Shown: positions 35,677 to 47,700 of the stretch, piece by piece
Layout of the letters: each line of letters begins with the position of its first letter
Position numbering within the stretch: the first letter of the stretch is position 1
Source of the DNA: Podocnemis expansa
Lineage: Eukaryota > Chordata > Testudines > Podocnemididae
Assembly: GCA_007922195.1 (NCBI GenBank)
Contig: ML682013.1
Span: forward strand, 21,144,645-21,208,644
DNA length: 64,000 nt
Direction: 5' to 3'
Made by a program: the position numbers and the translations under genes
Notes under the pieces: generated by a model
Database searches by the model: none
Seen by the model: only the letters and a program-made list of their open reading frames with translations
Told to the model about the DNA's origin: nothing

Positions 35677-36535
35677 CAATGTTCCCTCTAAGTTGATGAT
35701 GCAGCTGAACAAGTTTCCTGCTAGTTCCATGACCCCCACCGGGCCCCTCACATTTCTGCCTTCTATTTAGCACAATCATTTTCAAACTGGCCGCCTGTCA
35801 GGAGTCAGATGATCAGAAGTTGGTGGGAGTCACCCAGCCCACTTAGGCACCTGGCTCTCTGCATTGGGGGAGCTGGGGTGCTGCACTAGCTAATTGCTTG
35901 GAAGCCCTCCCCACCCTGCAGTACAAGTTGGGCCTCATCTGCACAGCTGGGTACTGAATCCCTAGGCAGGGTAGGTGGCACAGCTCCAAGCTACACCCTG
36001 ATGTGCTCTTACTTCTCCTTTGAAGGAGCCCCATGCTGGCCAGTGAAAACTGCAGGAGTTGGCTTCTGCCCATTGAAGTGGAGATGCTCCCCAAGACCCT
36101 TGCTCACCACTGCCCTGGTGCTCCTGGCTCTGTTGCTGCTCCTCCCAGTGATGACATGTGGGACACCCCTCCTTGACCGGCCTGACTGCCGGTTCCCACA
36201 ATCCCCGTCCCTAAGCTGCCCGGCCACTGGCTCCCCTGATCCCTGTCTCTGACCGGCATGGCTGCCAGCTGCCCCCATATCCTTCCCTGACCCACCTGGC
36301 TGCCGGCTCTTACCTATCCCCTTCCCTGACACCCATCCCCCCTACTTGGCCAGAGCTGCTTCTTGGCCAGGCTGCTCCTGCCTTGAGCACACACCTGAGC
36401 ATGCTCAGGGCAGGAGATTTGAAAACTCCCTCAGCCTGGCTGCAGCTCCCTGCTGTATGGGAGTCTGTGATGCCTGTGCAAGTGTGCAACAGCTGCTGCA
36501 CCACCACACATCTGTGCAGCTTGGAGGGAACATTG
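35677..36535. mobile_element. hAT-like non-autonomous transposon inside DIRS copy
   Basis: 859 bases with terminal inverted repeats CAATGTTCCCTCTAAG and CTTGGAGGGAACATTG, 15 of 16 matching. Flanking 8-mers CTTACCTG (35668-35675) and CTTACCAG (36536-36543) match at 7 of 8 positions, with one extra base at the left, which fits the 8-base target duplication of hAT elements. The interior is GC-rich and encodes nothing recognisable; the open frames in it are incidental. The element splits the DIRS reading frames. Confidence 0.78.
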
Positions 36536-38498
36536 CTTACCAGGCTTGTCTATGGGTCCTTATCTACCACCTGTTGGGGACAGGCTATCTTGATTTCACC
36601 AGGTGTAGTCCAGTATCACATCAGACCAATGGGTTTTACACATGGTAAAATGGAGGTATTTGCTGCAGGTTTTGTCTGTATCCCCTTCCTACCCTCCCCA
36701 CCCCTCCCTGTCCCTCTTCAGGAACCACTCTCGTGAACACCTATTAGATGAAATACAGTCCCTTATCTCCTTGGGAGCAGTGCAGAAGGTGGCAGTCGAG
36801 TAAAGAGGAAAGGGGTTCTACTTCTCCTACTTTCTCATTCCAAAGGCGAAAGGTGGCCTGCATCCCATTCTAGATCTGTGAGGACAGAACAGATTCCTGC
36901 ACAGAGTGAAATTCTGCATGGTCTCCCTGGCTGCTATAATCCCATCCCTGGATCTGGGAGACTGGTACACTGCTCTTGACCTGAGGGATACTTATTTCCT
37001 CATAGCCTTTCTGCCATGGCACAGGTGCTTCCTATGATTTATGGTAGGTCAGAGACACTTACAGTTTGCAGTCCTCTCCTTTGGTCTGTCGGCAGCTCCC
37101 TCAGGTCTTCACAAAGTGTCTCGTGGTGGCGGCCTACCTCAGATAGCAAACGATGCAAGTATATCCCTATTTAGATGACTGGTTAGTGAAATGTCATTCC
37201 CAACAGGAGGTTTGTGTGCATCTGCAAGTGATCTGGTCCACCTTCAACAGGCTTGGCCTATTGATGAATGAGAGGAAATCTATGTTGACCCTCATGCAAC
37301 ACACAGAGTTTATTGGGGCCGTTCTGGACTGAAGGGCAGTGCCCACCTCCCTCCCACAAGTCTGGTTCTTGACAATGTCAGAACTGATCAAGAAACTGTC
37401 CAGTCATCATCCCTCACCTCCATCTGCATGTGCCTAAGACTTTTGGAACACATGGCCTCCTGTACCCACATTGTGGAGTTTTCTCAGCTGAGATTATGCC
37501 ACCTACAGCTGTAGTTGGCATCGGTTTACTGACCGGCTTGGGATTCTTTTGATACCTTGGTCTGCCTGCCCCCTCTTGTCTTACAGACCCTGCAGTGGTG
37601 GTGCTCCTGCCAGAATGTGTGTGTGGGAATGCCCTTCCGTGGCCCGCAGCCCTCGGACGCCTGGTCATGGACATGTCTGACATAGGGTGGTGGGCATGGG
37701 CACACCTAGTCAAGCTCCAGATTCAAGACCTTTGGACCCAGGCAGATACTCAGCTGCACATAAATGTAAAAGAACTCAGGGCTATCTGCCTGGCTTGTGG
37801 GACCTTTCCGGACAAGTTAGTGGCGAGGTCGTTCTAGTTCAAATAGACAATACCACAGCCATGCACTATATCAAAAGACGGGAAGGGGACCTCGCTCTTC
37901 TCCCATATGCCAGGAGGCCTGCAGCCTGTGGAAATTCTGTATCCAGCATTCAGTTTGCATGATAGCATCATACTTACCTGGTTCCCAGAATCTTCTAGAG
38001 GGCAGCCTCAGCAGGCAATTTCTGACTGGTCCCTGATTTGAACCAATAGTGTCTTGCTCATTGTTACACTTGTCTTAGAAGGTCTCCTTTCTAGTGGCCA
38101 TAACCTCAGTGAGGTGGGTGTCAGAACTGAGGGTGCTTATGTCGGAACTCCTTTACTCTCTCTTTTTTTTTTTTAAAGACAGGGTTTAGCTCTGCTCTCA
38201 CACCACCTTCCTGCCCAAGGTGGTTTCGCAATTCCTCATCTCCCAAGACATATTCCTTCTGGTCTTCTATCCAAACTTCACGCCTCAGATGAAGAGCAGA
38301 AGCTTCACACATTGGATATCTGAAGGGCTTTAACCTTTTATTTAGAACTCACTAAGCCCTTTCGTGAGTCATCTCAACTGTTTGTGGCAATCGCAGACTG
38401 CATGAAGGGAGAACCAATATCCTCCAAATGCCAGGCATCCTGGATCTCAGCCTGCATTAGATGGTGCTATCTGCTAGCTAAAATTCTGCCCCCCTTGG

Positions 38499-38687
38499 GT
38501 GATGGCCCACTCTAGTGTGGCTCAAGACTCTTCAGCAGCATTCCTTTCACACATGCCTGTAGTGAATATCTGCAAGACAGTAACATGGTCCTTGGTGCAT
38601 AACTTTGTGATGCATTATACACTGAGCCAGCAGGCAAGGGACAATGAAGCTGTTGCCAGAGCAGTGTTGCAAGTGGCTAGAGTCTAG
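38499..38687 (+). pseudogene. DIRS tyrosine recombinase C-terminal remnant
   Basis: Open 62-codon piece of the recombinase of the second DIRS copy: AHSSVAQDSSAAFLSHM, then TWSLVHNFVMHYTLSQQAR. Tyrosine recombinases need an H-x-x-R box; here it is HSSV, so the arginine is lost, while the candidate tyrosine in MHYTL is kept. The first DIRS copy has HSIR at 22233-22244. Confidence 0.65.
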
Positions 38688-38776
38688 AATTCCATCCCTC
38701 CACCAAGGTAAGACTTGGGAATCACCTGAGTTGATATTGACATGAGCAATCATTCAAAGAAAAAGAAATGGCTTCT

Positions 38777-39043
38777 TACCTGTAACTTGCTCTTTGAGAT
38801 GTGTTGCTCATGTACATTGCAACACCCTCCCTCCTCCCCTCAGCCAGAATTCTGGCAAGAAGAAACTGGAGAAGGAGAGGGTCAGTTGGACTATACAAAG
38901 AGGGTTGCAGGGGCACCCCTAGTGGCTGCAGCCAGCCTTGTGGGTAGTCTAGGGGAAAACTTTCCAATCTGTGCACATGTTGCGCACACACCTGAGTTGG
39001 AGTATGCATGAGCAACACACCTTGAAGAACACCAGGTACAGGT
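38777..39043. repeat. DIRS internal complementary region and right terminal repeat (second copy)
   Basis: The segment 38777-38816 (TACCTGTAACTTGCTCTTTG at its start) is complementary to 39006-39043, sharing GTGTTGCTCATG with CATGAGCAACAC. The arrangement equals that of 22481-22739 in the other DIRS copy. Confidence 0.75.
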
Positions 39044-39055
39044 AAGTAACCATTT

Positions 39056-39698
39056 CTTTTGTCCCTGTTGCTGAATCTTGGTGCCCTTTTCAGCAAAGGT
39101 TAAGAACCAAAAGTCCTGTCTCAATAGATAGCTGAGAGGATGGACTTAGGTTACATTGTAATCTTCATGGTCATTATTTATTTCACAGAAAACATGAAAC
39201 GAATCATTTTGCCATGGGGAAAAAAATTGGTTTGTTGGTAACTAATGTGGTCATGAAACCTCCACCAGTCCCTTACTTTTTCAGCTGATAATGGACAGTG
39301 CTGTGTACCTGAGCACATTAAAATAAGCCTGGGATGTGCTGCTTAAATGTAGGACAGTGTATCTGGTAACCTTGCTGGAGGAAATAGCTCAAATTGCTTT
39401 TGAAGCTGTGTACATGGACTACCAGCTACCACTGAAATGCAGTTATTCTCTTTTGGAACATAGGAGCCACAGTGATGTAGCAATAGATTTCCAGAGGATT
39501 TTTTTTTTTTTTTTAAAGAAATGCAAGCTAGAATTTGGCACCACAATAAGAATAGAAATGTATCTCTTCTAAAATTTATCTCTCTTATGGGAGATGTAAT
39601 ATACTGTATAGAAGGACTTCTATCAAGGTAGAAGCTGCATGTTAACTATGTATAGTTAAGATCTTTATTTTGCATCTTCTGAACCTGTTAGTTCTGAA
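39056..39698. other. Intron sequence, nothing recognised
   Basis: Only the T16 tract stands out. Confidence 0.55.
39499..39514. repeat. Poly-T tract (16)
   Basis: Sixteen T. Confidence 0.9.
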
Positions 39699-39830
39699 GT
39701 TCCAAAGGGGCAGCCATGTTAGTTTCCCCATCTTCAAAACTTCTGATGAAGTGGGATTTTTCTCCCACAAAAGCTCATTCAATAAATAAATTTGTTAGTT
39801 TTTAAATGTCGCAGGACTCCTTGTTTGTTA
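39699..39830 (+). mobile_element. Penelope-like element 3' terminal repeat with inverted short tail
   Basis: The first 26 bases (39699-39724) are the end of the family in minus orientation (TTCCAAAGGGGCAGCC). From 39725 the element reads in + orientation: TTCCCCATCTTC, CTGATGA at 39743-39749, a GTGGG/CCCAC hairpin, AAAA in place of GAAA at 39769-39772, then TTTGTTAGTTTTTAAA and GGACTCCTTGTTTGTT. Confidence 0.75.
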
Positions 39831-42800
39831 ATTCTGATGCTTTTAACACAGGCAACCAAAGAAGTCCTCAAGCTGATTATCTAGTAATCTTTTCTCTGTT
39901 GTTGTTTCAATGCTCTTGTGTGAAAGACTCCTCTTATGAAACATCTCCCTAAGACTCTTCTGATCCTTTGAAAAAAATGCTGCTGAACATTTATTTTACA
40001 GGAAGCTACAGAGATTCTAAAATCAGATGGTCACATTGTGATGAAGCTGTGACCTGTCTGACAGTACATAGGTTTTCCCTGAAATAATTTGTTGGAACCT
40101 GAGCAGCTCTTTTTAAAAACCACACCTTTACTTTATAATTCAAATGTTTCTCTTGCCTGTCTTTTCCAGACAATAAAGGACCAATTAATAGTCACTTCTC
40201 TCAATGTTTAGTTTACTAATTCAAATAAATATCTCACAAAATAACAGAAAACAGTTATTTCTTAACCGTCACAAACTGGGAACCTTGAGCCTCAAGAACT
40301 GTCTTCTCTTGTTCCAGGGCCTGCCACATCAGCCAACTTCCCTCTGTAACTTTCTTTCTTAACTGAACACTTCCTGGCTTTTATATTCACTTGATCAGTC
40401 TGACCTGGTAGGCAGGGTAGCAGATCAGACACAGGTGAAGCAGGGGCTAGCACCCCTCAAAAAGCTAGCCACCCTGTGACATGGTTCATCCTACATAATG
40501 TCTCCTTCAATTTCATTATCACCTAGTCAGTTGCAGGGCCCTTCGATGTGTACCTGAGCCATTTCTACAGGGTTCTCATGAAGAACTTGGCTTCCCATAT
40601 CCTTCTAGCCCCTCTTGAGTCTTCGGTGCTCTAAATGTAAAGGTATTTGTAATAAAGTCCAGCTAGTGACCATGAGTTTGCTTACCTGCTTTGCTGACTT
40701 CAGGTTGCATCAGGTCTCTGCACTGAGTTACACTTCATATCAGAAATCTTGCTAGAGATTTTTTTCGTAGGCTACAGTGATGCCTGTTGTTGCAAAGGAG
40801 GTTGATCACAGGCAGACTTTCCCACTAATGAGCTTCATCAACATGTTTAAGGCTCCAGAGGCTGTTTGACTGTTCAGCCTAACTGAAGGGCATTAACAAA
40901 CTAATACACTTGCCAGCATGAGAGTCACAATGAGTGGAATTTGACTATTGGGAGCACTGCTGATACATGTTGAATTACTCCATATGTGGTGATGTAGGCT
41001 GGCATCTATTTCTTTTTGGATTAACAGCTGAAGTGGGAAACCTACACTTGATGTTATGCTAGAGATAGAGGGGTAATCATTAGTTGGAGGAACCAGAGGG
41101 AAAAGGAGATAACACTTCTGGTGATAAGCAAAAATCTTGAGGGAATTACCAGATCATGGTACATGGGTTCTCTCTAGAAGATCTGAAAGTGCATTGATTG
41201 AAACGAAAAATCAGTGTGTATACAAGTGAACAAAAAATTCTAATAGTTTGAAAAATAAGGAATAGTGTCTCATACTTCTGCCATGTCACAAAATAGACAC
41301 AGGCATTTAGTCATGCAGTTTTCACTGGCCAGATCCATTCCACAGGTACAGTGTGAGTATAATTTGTAGACAGCCTATGGAGACCTGTGTACTTCGCCAT
41401 GCCAGAGGAAGGGTTGAGGTTGGGGTTCACCTCACGGAGAGACCTTTAGAGTTGAGTTAGGATTTAATAGGCATTCCACTGGTGAAAGTTGATTGGAGAA
41501 GTATTCAACTATTGCATTTCCAGCCCAGGCTGGCCATGTCCTCTCCTAGATGAGTGCTGTCCACTTTTGATCTATTGATGTTAATGAACATCAGGAGCTA
41601 ACCACTTACAAATGGAGGGGTCTGCATTTACTGTATGAGTTAGAGAACAGCTTTTCCTTCTCTGTCTCATTCCACCAGCACGCACACATGAAAATTCTCC
41701 TGTCTATCTCAGAGGTGAGACAGAAAGTGCCTGTTGGTTATTTGATTGTAGTTTTCTTTTAGCTGATTCCAGCAACAAACATCCATTGGGTTTGTGTCAG
41801 TCAGAATTTTATCCGGGAATCTGACAGAAGATAACAACCTTGCTGAACTGAAGTAATGAAAGAGGGAAGGGGGACGGAATACTCTAGACTGAGCTGTGCA
41901 TTTGTGAATGTGCTAGATTTAGTGTTAAACTTGTCTCTATGGGTGCCAGTGCTTTACTAGCACGAGGGACTGTGGAATAGGGAAGATACCATTGAGTTCT
42001 TTGAGACAAGTAGATGACGGGTTTTGGACAAAACTAATAACCTTGCCTGCATATTATTTTCAAGTCCTGACAGCTAAGACTTATCTTTTGGAAAGCATTT
42101 TAAGTGGTTTGAAGTATATATGTGAGCGGATTCTCATGATTCAAAGAAAATAGCTCAGTAAGTATTTAATATTTATTAAAATAACTGTTTAACGTCTGAT
42201 CCTGTAGAAACATCTGAATATGATCATTCTGGTTGTATGTAAATGTTTGCAGGATCAGGTCCTTATTTTGTAGAGTCTTCTATACACATTCTCTGAGTGA
42301 CTTCCAGAGCTGAATGCAATTTTAATAGCTGAGGCCTGATCCCACAAATGGATTTGTGTGTGTGGATCCTTGATTGTCTGGTGACTTAAGCGTGTGGATC
42401 CAGTAGCAGGTTCCATATCTTTTTGAGTTCAGGAGAGAAATGAAGAGGTATAATGGAAAAGAAAGAACAGCATCTTTTCATGTGACTTGAATGTGTGGAG
42501 CGTGGTGGGTAAATTCACCTTGGATTTTTGATTAATTCTGGAAACCAAAAGGCTGATGAAATACATTAAATGAAATCAAACTCTTAGCAATTGAACAGCC
42601 AGTCCAATAGCCACAGTATGTGTTACTCCAGCTACAACAAGGACATAACATAACAAAATTTAAAATGCATCACTCAGTACTGCTTCAAATCCACCCATCT
42701 CTTCTGCAACACAACAGAGCCCCTTCCACCAGTCAAAACCAGTCTCTCTGATGCATACAAGGAATTAGTCAGTTTGCTCTAACACAACCTTTCACAAAGT

Positions 42801-42884
42801 CAGTTCTTTAACACCCTGCTCCTTCATCAGCCTCAAATACCTTTCAGCTGCTCCCTTTGCTCCTCTTCTAAGAGAGGAGGTATT
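39831..42884. other. Intron sequence, nothing recognised
   Basis: 42195-42270 has a loose inverted pattern (GATCCTGTAG and GCAGGATCAGG) reminiscent of old amniote MITEs. No other feature. Confidence 0.5.
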
Positions 42885-43080
42885 TTCTGGATGAGGCACT
42901 GAACTAGTTTCCATTCCCAACTTGCCACAGTGTGCTATGTGACCTTGTGCAAATCACTTCACCTGTCTCTGCCTCTGTTTTCCTTTCCACCCTTTGTCTA
43001 TTTAGATGTTTGGTGCAGGGATTGTCTCTTACTCTGTACAGTGAAACCCTTGGTCTGTGCTACCATAATACAAATAATCT
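42885..43080 (+). mobile_element. MIR-like SINE with LINE-type tail
   Basis: GAGGCACTGAACTAGTTTCC, CTTGCCACAGTGTGCTATGT, GACCTTGTGCAAATCACTTC and CTGTCTCTGCCTCTGTTTTC are the MIR core in order. It is followed by GGTGCAGGGATTGTCTCTTA, the tail found with such elements. The two open frames over this segment are incidental. Confidence 0.75.
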
Positions 43081-45279
43081 CTGTCATGCCACTGCTACCC
43101 CTGCCTCTTTTGTCATCTGTAGCTGCACATACAAATGCTCATGAGGACAAGTTGCAGACTTATGGAGTGATGCTGTTCTAGGTTCATATGTTTCCCCTCT
43201 CAACTCCCTGAAACAGGAGGCAAAAGAACTTGCAGCTAAATTCACAGGGAGAGGAGGCAGCTTCAGCTCTCACTGGAGGGAAATAGTGGTGTATGGACAG
43301 GCAACAGACTGAATTGTGAATGGCCCTTCACTGTGCTAAGTAATCAAAGGCCATGAGATATGATTGAGCCATATTCGTATCCCCCTGTGCTGCAGCATTT
43401 AAAAGTAGGGCAAATTCAGGCCTTATTTGAGTGAGATGGGAGGCTGTGTAAAAAAACAGTCACTAGACATATGTAAGTGTAGGTAAAGTGGAATTTGGGT
43501 GATTTCTTTTCTGAGGGTTTGAGGTGCACATATAACAAGAGGGGAGACCCTTTTGAAGATATGAAGACACGACAAAGGAGTTTTTTCTCCTTAAGAGATG
43601 ACATTAACTAAAATCTACAGAAGGTTTATGATTTCAGTGTTTGTATTCCAACTGTATTATGTTTGTCAGTGCAGACTTGTGATTTTTCTCAAACACACAC
43701 TAAAAGCACAAAACCACTGGAAATTAAATGCTTCTCCCTTTCAAAAATTTACAATCTATTTTAGGAGATTTATTTACTTTCTCATACGATTTATCAAATG
43801 AAAGTTGCAACATCAGCTAATTCCGTTAGGCTTTATTTGTCAGTTAGGGCCCAAGGCTTCCAGGTTTAGAAGGAAGGAGTATGGTAAACTTCTTTCCTTT
43901 GCATTCCTCAGGCATACGTAAGAGAAGGATCATCTCCAGCAAATGTGTTGCGATGCTGGAGAGGCTGGCACTTTGTTTATGGTGTTCTCATCAGAAACAC
44001 AGAAATGAAATGTCTCATGTTTTGTAAGAGATGCTTTTTTTGGGCTTCTTCAAAACTGTCACAGGGCTCCTTGCTTCTTTCAAAATGCATGGAAGCTTTT
44101 GTTGTTGCATGTTATTTCCAGGCATTATTGATTGTTTTCTGTCAAGTGTGTCTCACTTAAGTTTCAATGAACTGCCTGCAATAAAAAAAAAAAAAAAAAA
44201 AAAGCCAATCACTTTTACTTATGACAACACATCATAGATACTTTATGAAATCATAAGGCAAAGTTTGGCACAAAGAGCTTTAGCAAGGCAAGGAAGGTCA
44301 AGAAAGAAAGAGAAGTGTATTAGAGCCGTACCATAGGTTGGTCAAGGCTTGTGTGTCCTTCCCTTGAACCACTGAACCACCTTGGAAGTATAGTAGTCTG
44401 AGTCTTCTGTTTGGGCTGAACCTGAGGGCTCTTTCACAAATGCCCTCACTGTAACTTGCTTTTATATATGCACCAGAAACAGGACATTAAGTGGTAACCA
44501 ATTGCAAATGGTTCAGAGATTGCTATAAACGTAGCAAACAAAGCTGAACTTTTTAAAAGCAGATAGACTTTTCTGCATAATAGATTGGGGATTTTTGTGC
44601 TTTACTTTAAATTCTTTGGCTCTCTGCAAAGCACTTTGTTCCCTTTCAGTAGTGCTTTTAGAAACACAGAGCAGCTGTATTGAGTGTGACCTTGATGCAA
44701 GACCTCTCTTAGAATTCTGCTAGGTTCAGGGAACATATCCGACGAATGTGCTTGCTCAGTAGGATAGGTGATGGCCTCATTTCATTCTTTCTTCTCTCTT
44801 TGCCAGATGTAACAAGGTACAATTTTATTTTGTGTTCCAGAAAGATTTCTTGTTTCTTCTGCACTGCATGTTATATCTTACTTTTCCTGAAAAGTTTCTA
44901 ATGTTAAAACTTACATTGGAAAAAAGAAAGCTATTTTAAAAAAATTACATTTTTCTCCCCTCCCTCAAAAATGTATGACATCCAAGGATTTTAGAGTTAA
45001 ATGAGGTCAGCCACAACAATAGAACAAAATAAAAATGTAAACAAATAGGTTGTTTTGTGAGGAGTAAAGTACAGTCAGTAAGTACTGTTTGTCATTATTA
45101 TACTAAAGGTGAAAGCATCACTATATTGCTGTAGTTGTTGTTTTTGTGTTAATTTCAGTCATTCTCTGATTTTTATTTCAACAACACTGTAGATAGAGGG
45201 TCACTTTTGGTATCTTTAATAACCTAGGGACCCTTCTATTAAACGAGTGCAATTGACAGAATGGACTTTGTCATTCTAG
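43081..45279. other. AT-rich intron, nothing recognised
   Basis: Only the A21 tract at 44183 stands out. Confidence 0.55.
44183..44203. repeat. Poly-A tract (21)
   Basis: Twenty-one A following CTGCAAT. Confidence 0.9.
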
Positions 45280-45375
45280 AGGAAATTTTCAAAAGCACCA
45301 AAGAGATTTAGGAGCACAAGTCCTGTTGACTATGGAACTGATGCTCCTAAATCCCTTATGTGCTTTTGAATATCT
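45280..45375. repeat. Palindromic MITE-like repeat
   Basis: Arms at 45286-45316 and 45342-45372 are inverted copies: TTCAAAAGCAC near the outer end and GATTTAGGAGCA near the inner end, with few mismatches over about 31 bases and a 25-base middle. The pattern is a familiar palindromic amniote repeat. Confidence 0.7.
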
Positions 45376-47335
45376 CTTCTCAAGTTAATGATTTGTTTAG
45401 TGTCACATCTTTACAAAAAAGTTAATTGAAAATAAATACTCAACTCATTTTCTTACAGATGCACAAGTTATCATTTGGAAATTATTCTTTTAAATATTTA
45501 TATTTGCTTCCTCCCTCTTGCAAAAATTACAGTTGTTTGAGTTTAAAAGTTCTTGTTCTAATGGACGTATATGAAATACAGAATATCCTAATTTAAGCAT
45601 TCTGGAAAAAGACAGGAGCTAAACTAAGTTCAATATCTTAATTACATTTCTAAAAATAAATGATAAATAAAAGTATATACCTTAACTAGTATTTCCAGTG
45701 CTATAAGATAAGGTTGTTTGGTATGTGGTAACCTTCTGGCCTTGCCTTAGGCTTCCAGGATGTGTACGGTGGGGGCACAATTATGGTTGGTGGGAGCCAT
45801 ATAACTCAGTGAGTCTTGGAGAATTTTCTTCCCAAATTTCTCTTTTAGCTTTAGAAATGAGTTTGGATTTGCTGTCTATATACAGATCACCTTTCCCTCC
45901 AGCAATCCAGCATGTAGGGCTCTGAACGACCTTGTTCTGTGGTGGGTCCTTCTGTATAGCCAACGTCCACTGAGCCCAAGGAGTTGTGCGCACAACTGCG
46001 GGTGGTATATACAATAATAGGCTATTGAGACACACGTTTTTAAAGTTTTAGTCTCAATATCTTGAGGGACAGGTGGAAGGAACAGAATTTTTTAAACAAA
46101 TCCTGGTTTTAACCATTAAAAACTTGAATCATTTTATTTTTCTGGTGTGTGAGCTTGTACACGAAAATCGTTTTCTGAATTACCCTGTTAATTCCATTCA
46201 TGTTCAATGCTAGTGTGGATCCTGTTACAAAACAGCAGTTTAAGCTCAGATTAATACAATATTTGTATGTTTCATTTTGCCTTTTTCATAGGGGGGGAAG
46301 ATACAGTACAGAAAGTAATAACTCATCTGAAATTAAACACAGTATTTTGTTTTTATGAATACTTTAAAACTCTGTTGGCTACAGAGCTGGGTAAATCTTC
46401 TTAACTGATCTGCAGTGCCAAGAGCAGTTCTTATCTAAGACGCTTTAAAGTAGGCATGAGATAAAAATAAAATATTTCCCTAAACTACTAATATTACTAG
46501 ATATATCTGTTCTAGAATATAAGGTTTGTTTATGCTGCTTTAGAACAAAACCCTGAAAACTTTTTGGTGAAGACTCAGAAATTGATTTTAAATACTAGAG
46601 GTTGTTTATAGCTATTTGCTTCTGAAGATAAGTGCAAGAACATCATAAGGCTGCGCAATATATTATGTCCTAATTGCGTGTATTTGTTGCCTGGAGGGAA
46701 GCAGACAAATAAGTGTAGTCAAGAGGCTGTAAAATGGATACTTAATTTTCAGTTGGGATTTAGAGACTACTGCAGTTCTTCGGCTGGAGTAGTATCTCAT
46801 CTACCTACATGTGGTTTCCTTTTTCCTTTAGTGTATACATCTTTCTTTCATCTGCCTCTCTGCTTTCTGATTCTTTCCTACACGTTAATACTTATGACTA
46901 CTATTCTTGTAAGTAGCCTTCTGAAATGCCCCACCAATTCAGTCAATAGATGCAGTAGCATGCACTGGCTTAAGCATGTCCTAATATGTGTTTTGTGGTT
47001 TTCCCTTAAGAGGCTGCAAAACTGAGCCCCAAAAGATTATTAGCAGTTCAGGGAATTAAACCATAGTCTGCTAGGTTAATAAGCTAGTATCACAACCTGT
47101 TTGATCTTTCTTGGCTTGTTAATTCATGACTTAGAATTCTGTGGGTAAAAGGTTGATTTGGAGACTGACTGATGCCTGCTGTGTGGGTGAACATCTAGCT
47201 TGTTACTTTTGGATGGTTGGGTTTTCTGTGTTTTGTTTTTGATTTGCCTTTTGGATTTTGATCTCATTTTGTTTTGTTAGACTTTACCAGACTTTGTAAA
47301 ACTGACTAGATTGTGCATTTAGGCACAGCCTGAAG
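45376..47335. other. AT-rich intron, nothing recognised
   Basis: A 115-codon open frame at 46678-47025 has no family resemblance and no splice context that I can support. Confidence 0.55.
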
Positions 47336-47700
47336 AAGGGGCATCAAACTCACAGCTCGCAGGCTGGATCAGGCCTGCCAAGGTCACTAATCCGGCTGCG
47401 GAGTGGCTGCCTGGGCTGCCTGGAGCTGTCTGCAGCAGCCAACTCCAAAGATAGGCTCCTAGCACAGCAGGGCTAGGTGCACTTCTAACTCCCTCATGTG
47501 ATCCAAGTCACAGCACAGGGGGACAAAGGAAGCACTCCAGTCAATCCCAGCTCAGCTCTGCTGTGATCTGCTAACCAATCAGTCTCAGTCACAGCAGGCT
47601 GAGCTGGGCTACGGGAGAGCCACTGCACTGCCCCACACCCCAATCGTTCACTGTCAGTCAGTCAGCATGCTAATTTGATTGACAGCAAATTGAACGAATG
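47336..47700. mobile_element. hAT-like or other DNA-transposon fragment
   Basis: GCATCAAACTCACAGCTCGC and GGCTGGATCAGGCCTGCCAA resemble the GTGTCAAACTCGCGGCCCGC end of a widespread sauropsid DNA transposon. The remainder is GC-richer than its surroundings and carries SAGTCAGTCAG-like short runs near 47654. Limits are approximate. Confidence 0.5.

Larger units (their letters stand above)
33668..39055 (+). mobile_element. DIRS-type retrotransposon, second copy, with nested insertions
   Basis: Same family and orientation as the copy at 19886-22745 but with more of the coding region. ORF1-like: KKKEKMGRGCLSPHQASKR near 33778-33835 and SRIANQQAILSCYAF near 35099-35145. Reverse transcriptase: EIQSLISLGAVQKVAVE near 36749-36800, KAKGGLHPILDL near 36843, LSFGLSAAPQVFTKCL near 37080-37120, YLDDW at 37168-37182 (the catalytic Y-x-D-D) and EFIGAVLD near 37310-37330. 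RNase H: LRAICLAC near 37777 and VQIDNTTAMHYIK near 37838-37875. Recombinase remnant near 38499-38690. The left terminal repeat is missing (33003-33667 is PLE sequence); right repeat at 38777-39045. Interrupted by elements at 34686-35049 and 35677-36535. Many stops; dead. Confidence 0.87.

Noticed and set aside
35305..35751. 148-codon minus-strand open frame
   Set aside because: Antisense to DIRS ORF1 and runs into the hAT end, so it spans an insertion junction.
35843..36736. Several 80-117 codon frames on both strands
   Set aside because: Inside the GC-rich non-coding hAT element and its junction with DIRS.
46678..47025. 115-codon open frame on the + strand
   Set aside because: No similarity recognised, hydrophobic and low in charged residues, with no supported splice sites or Kozak context; likely chance.
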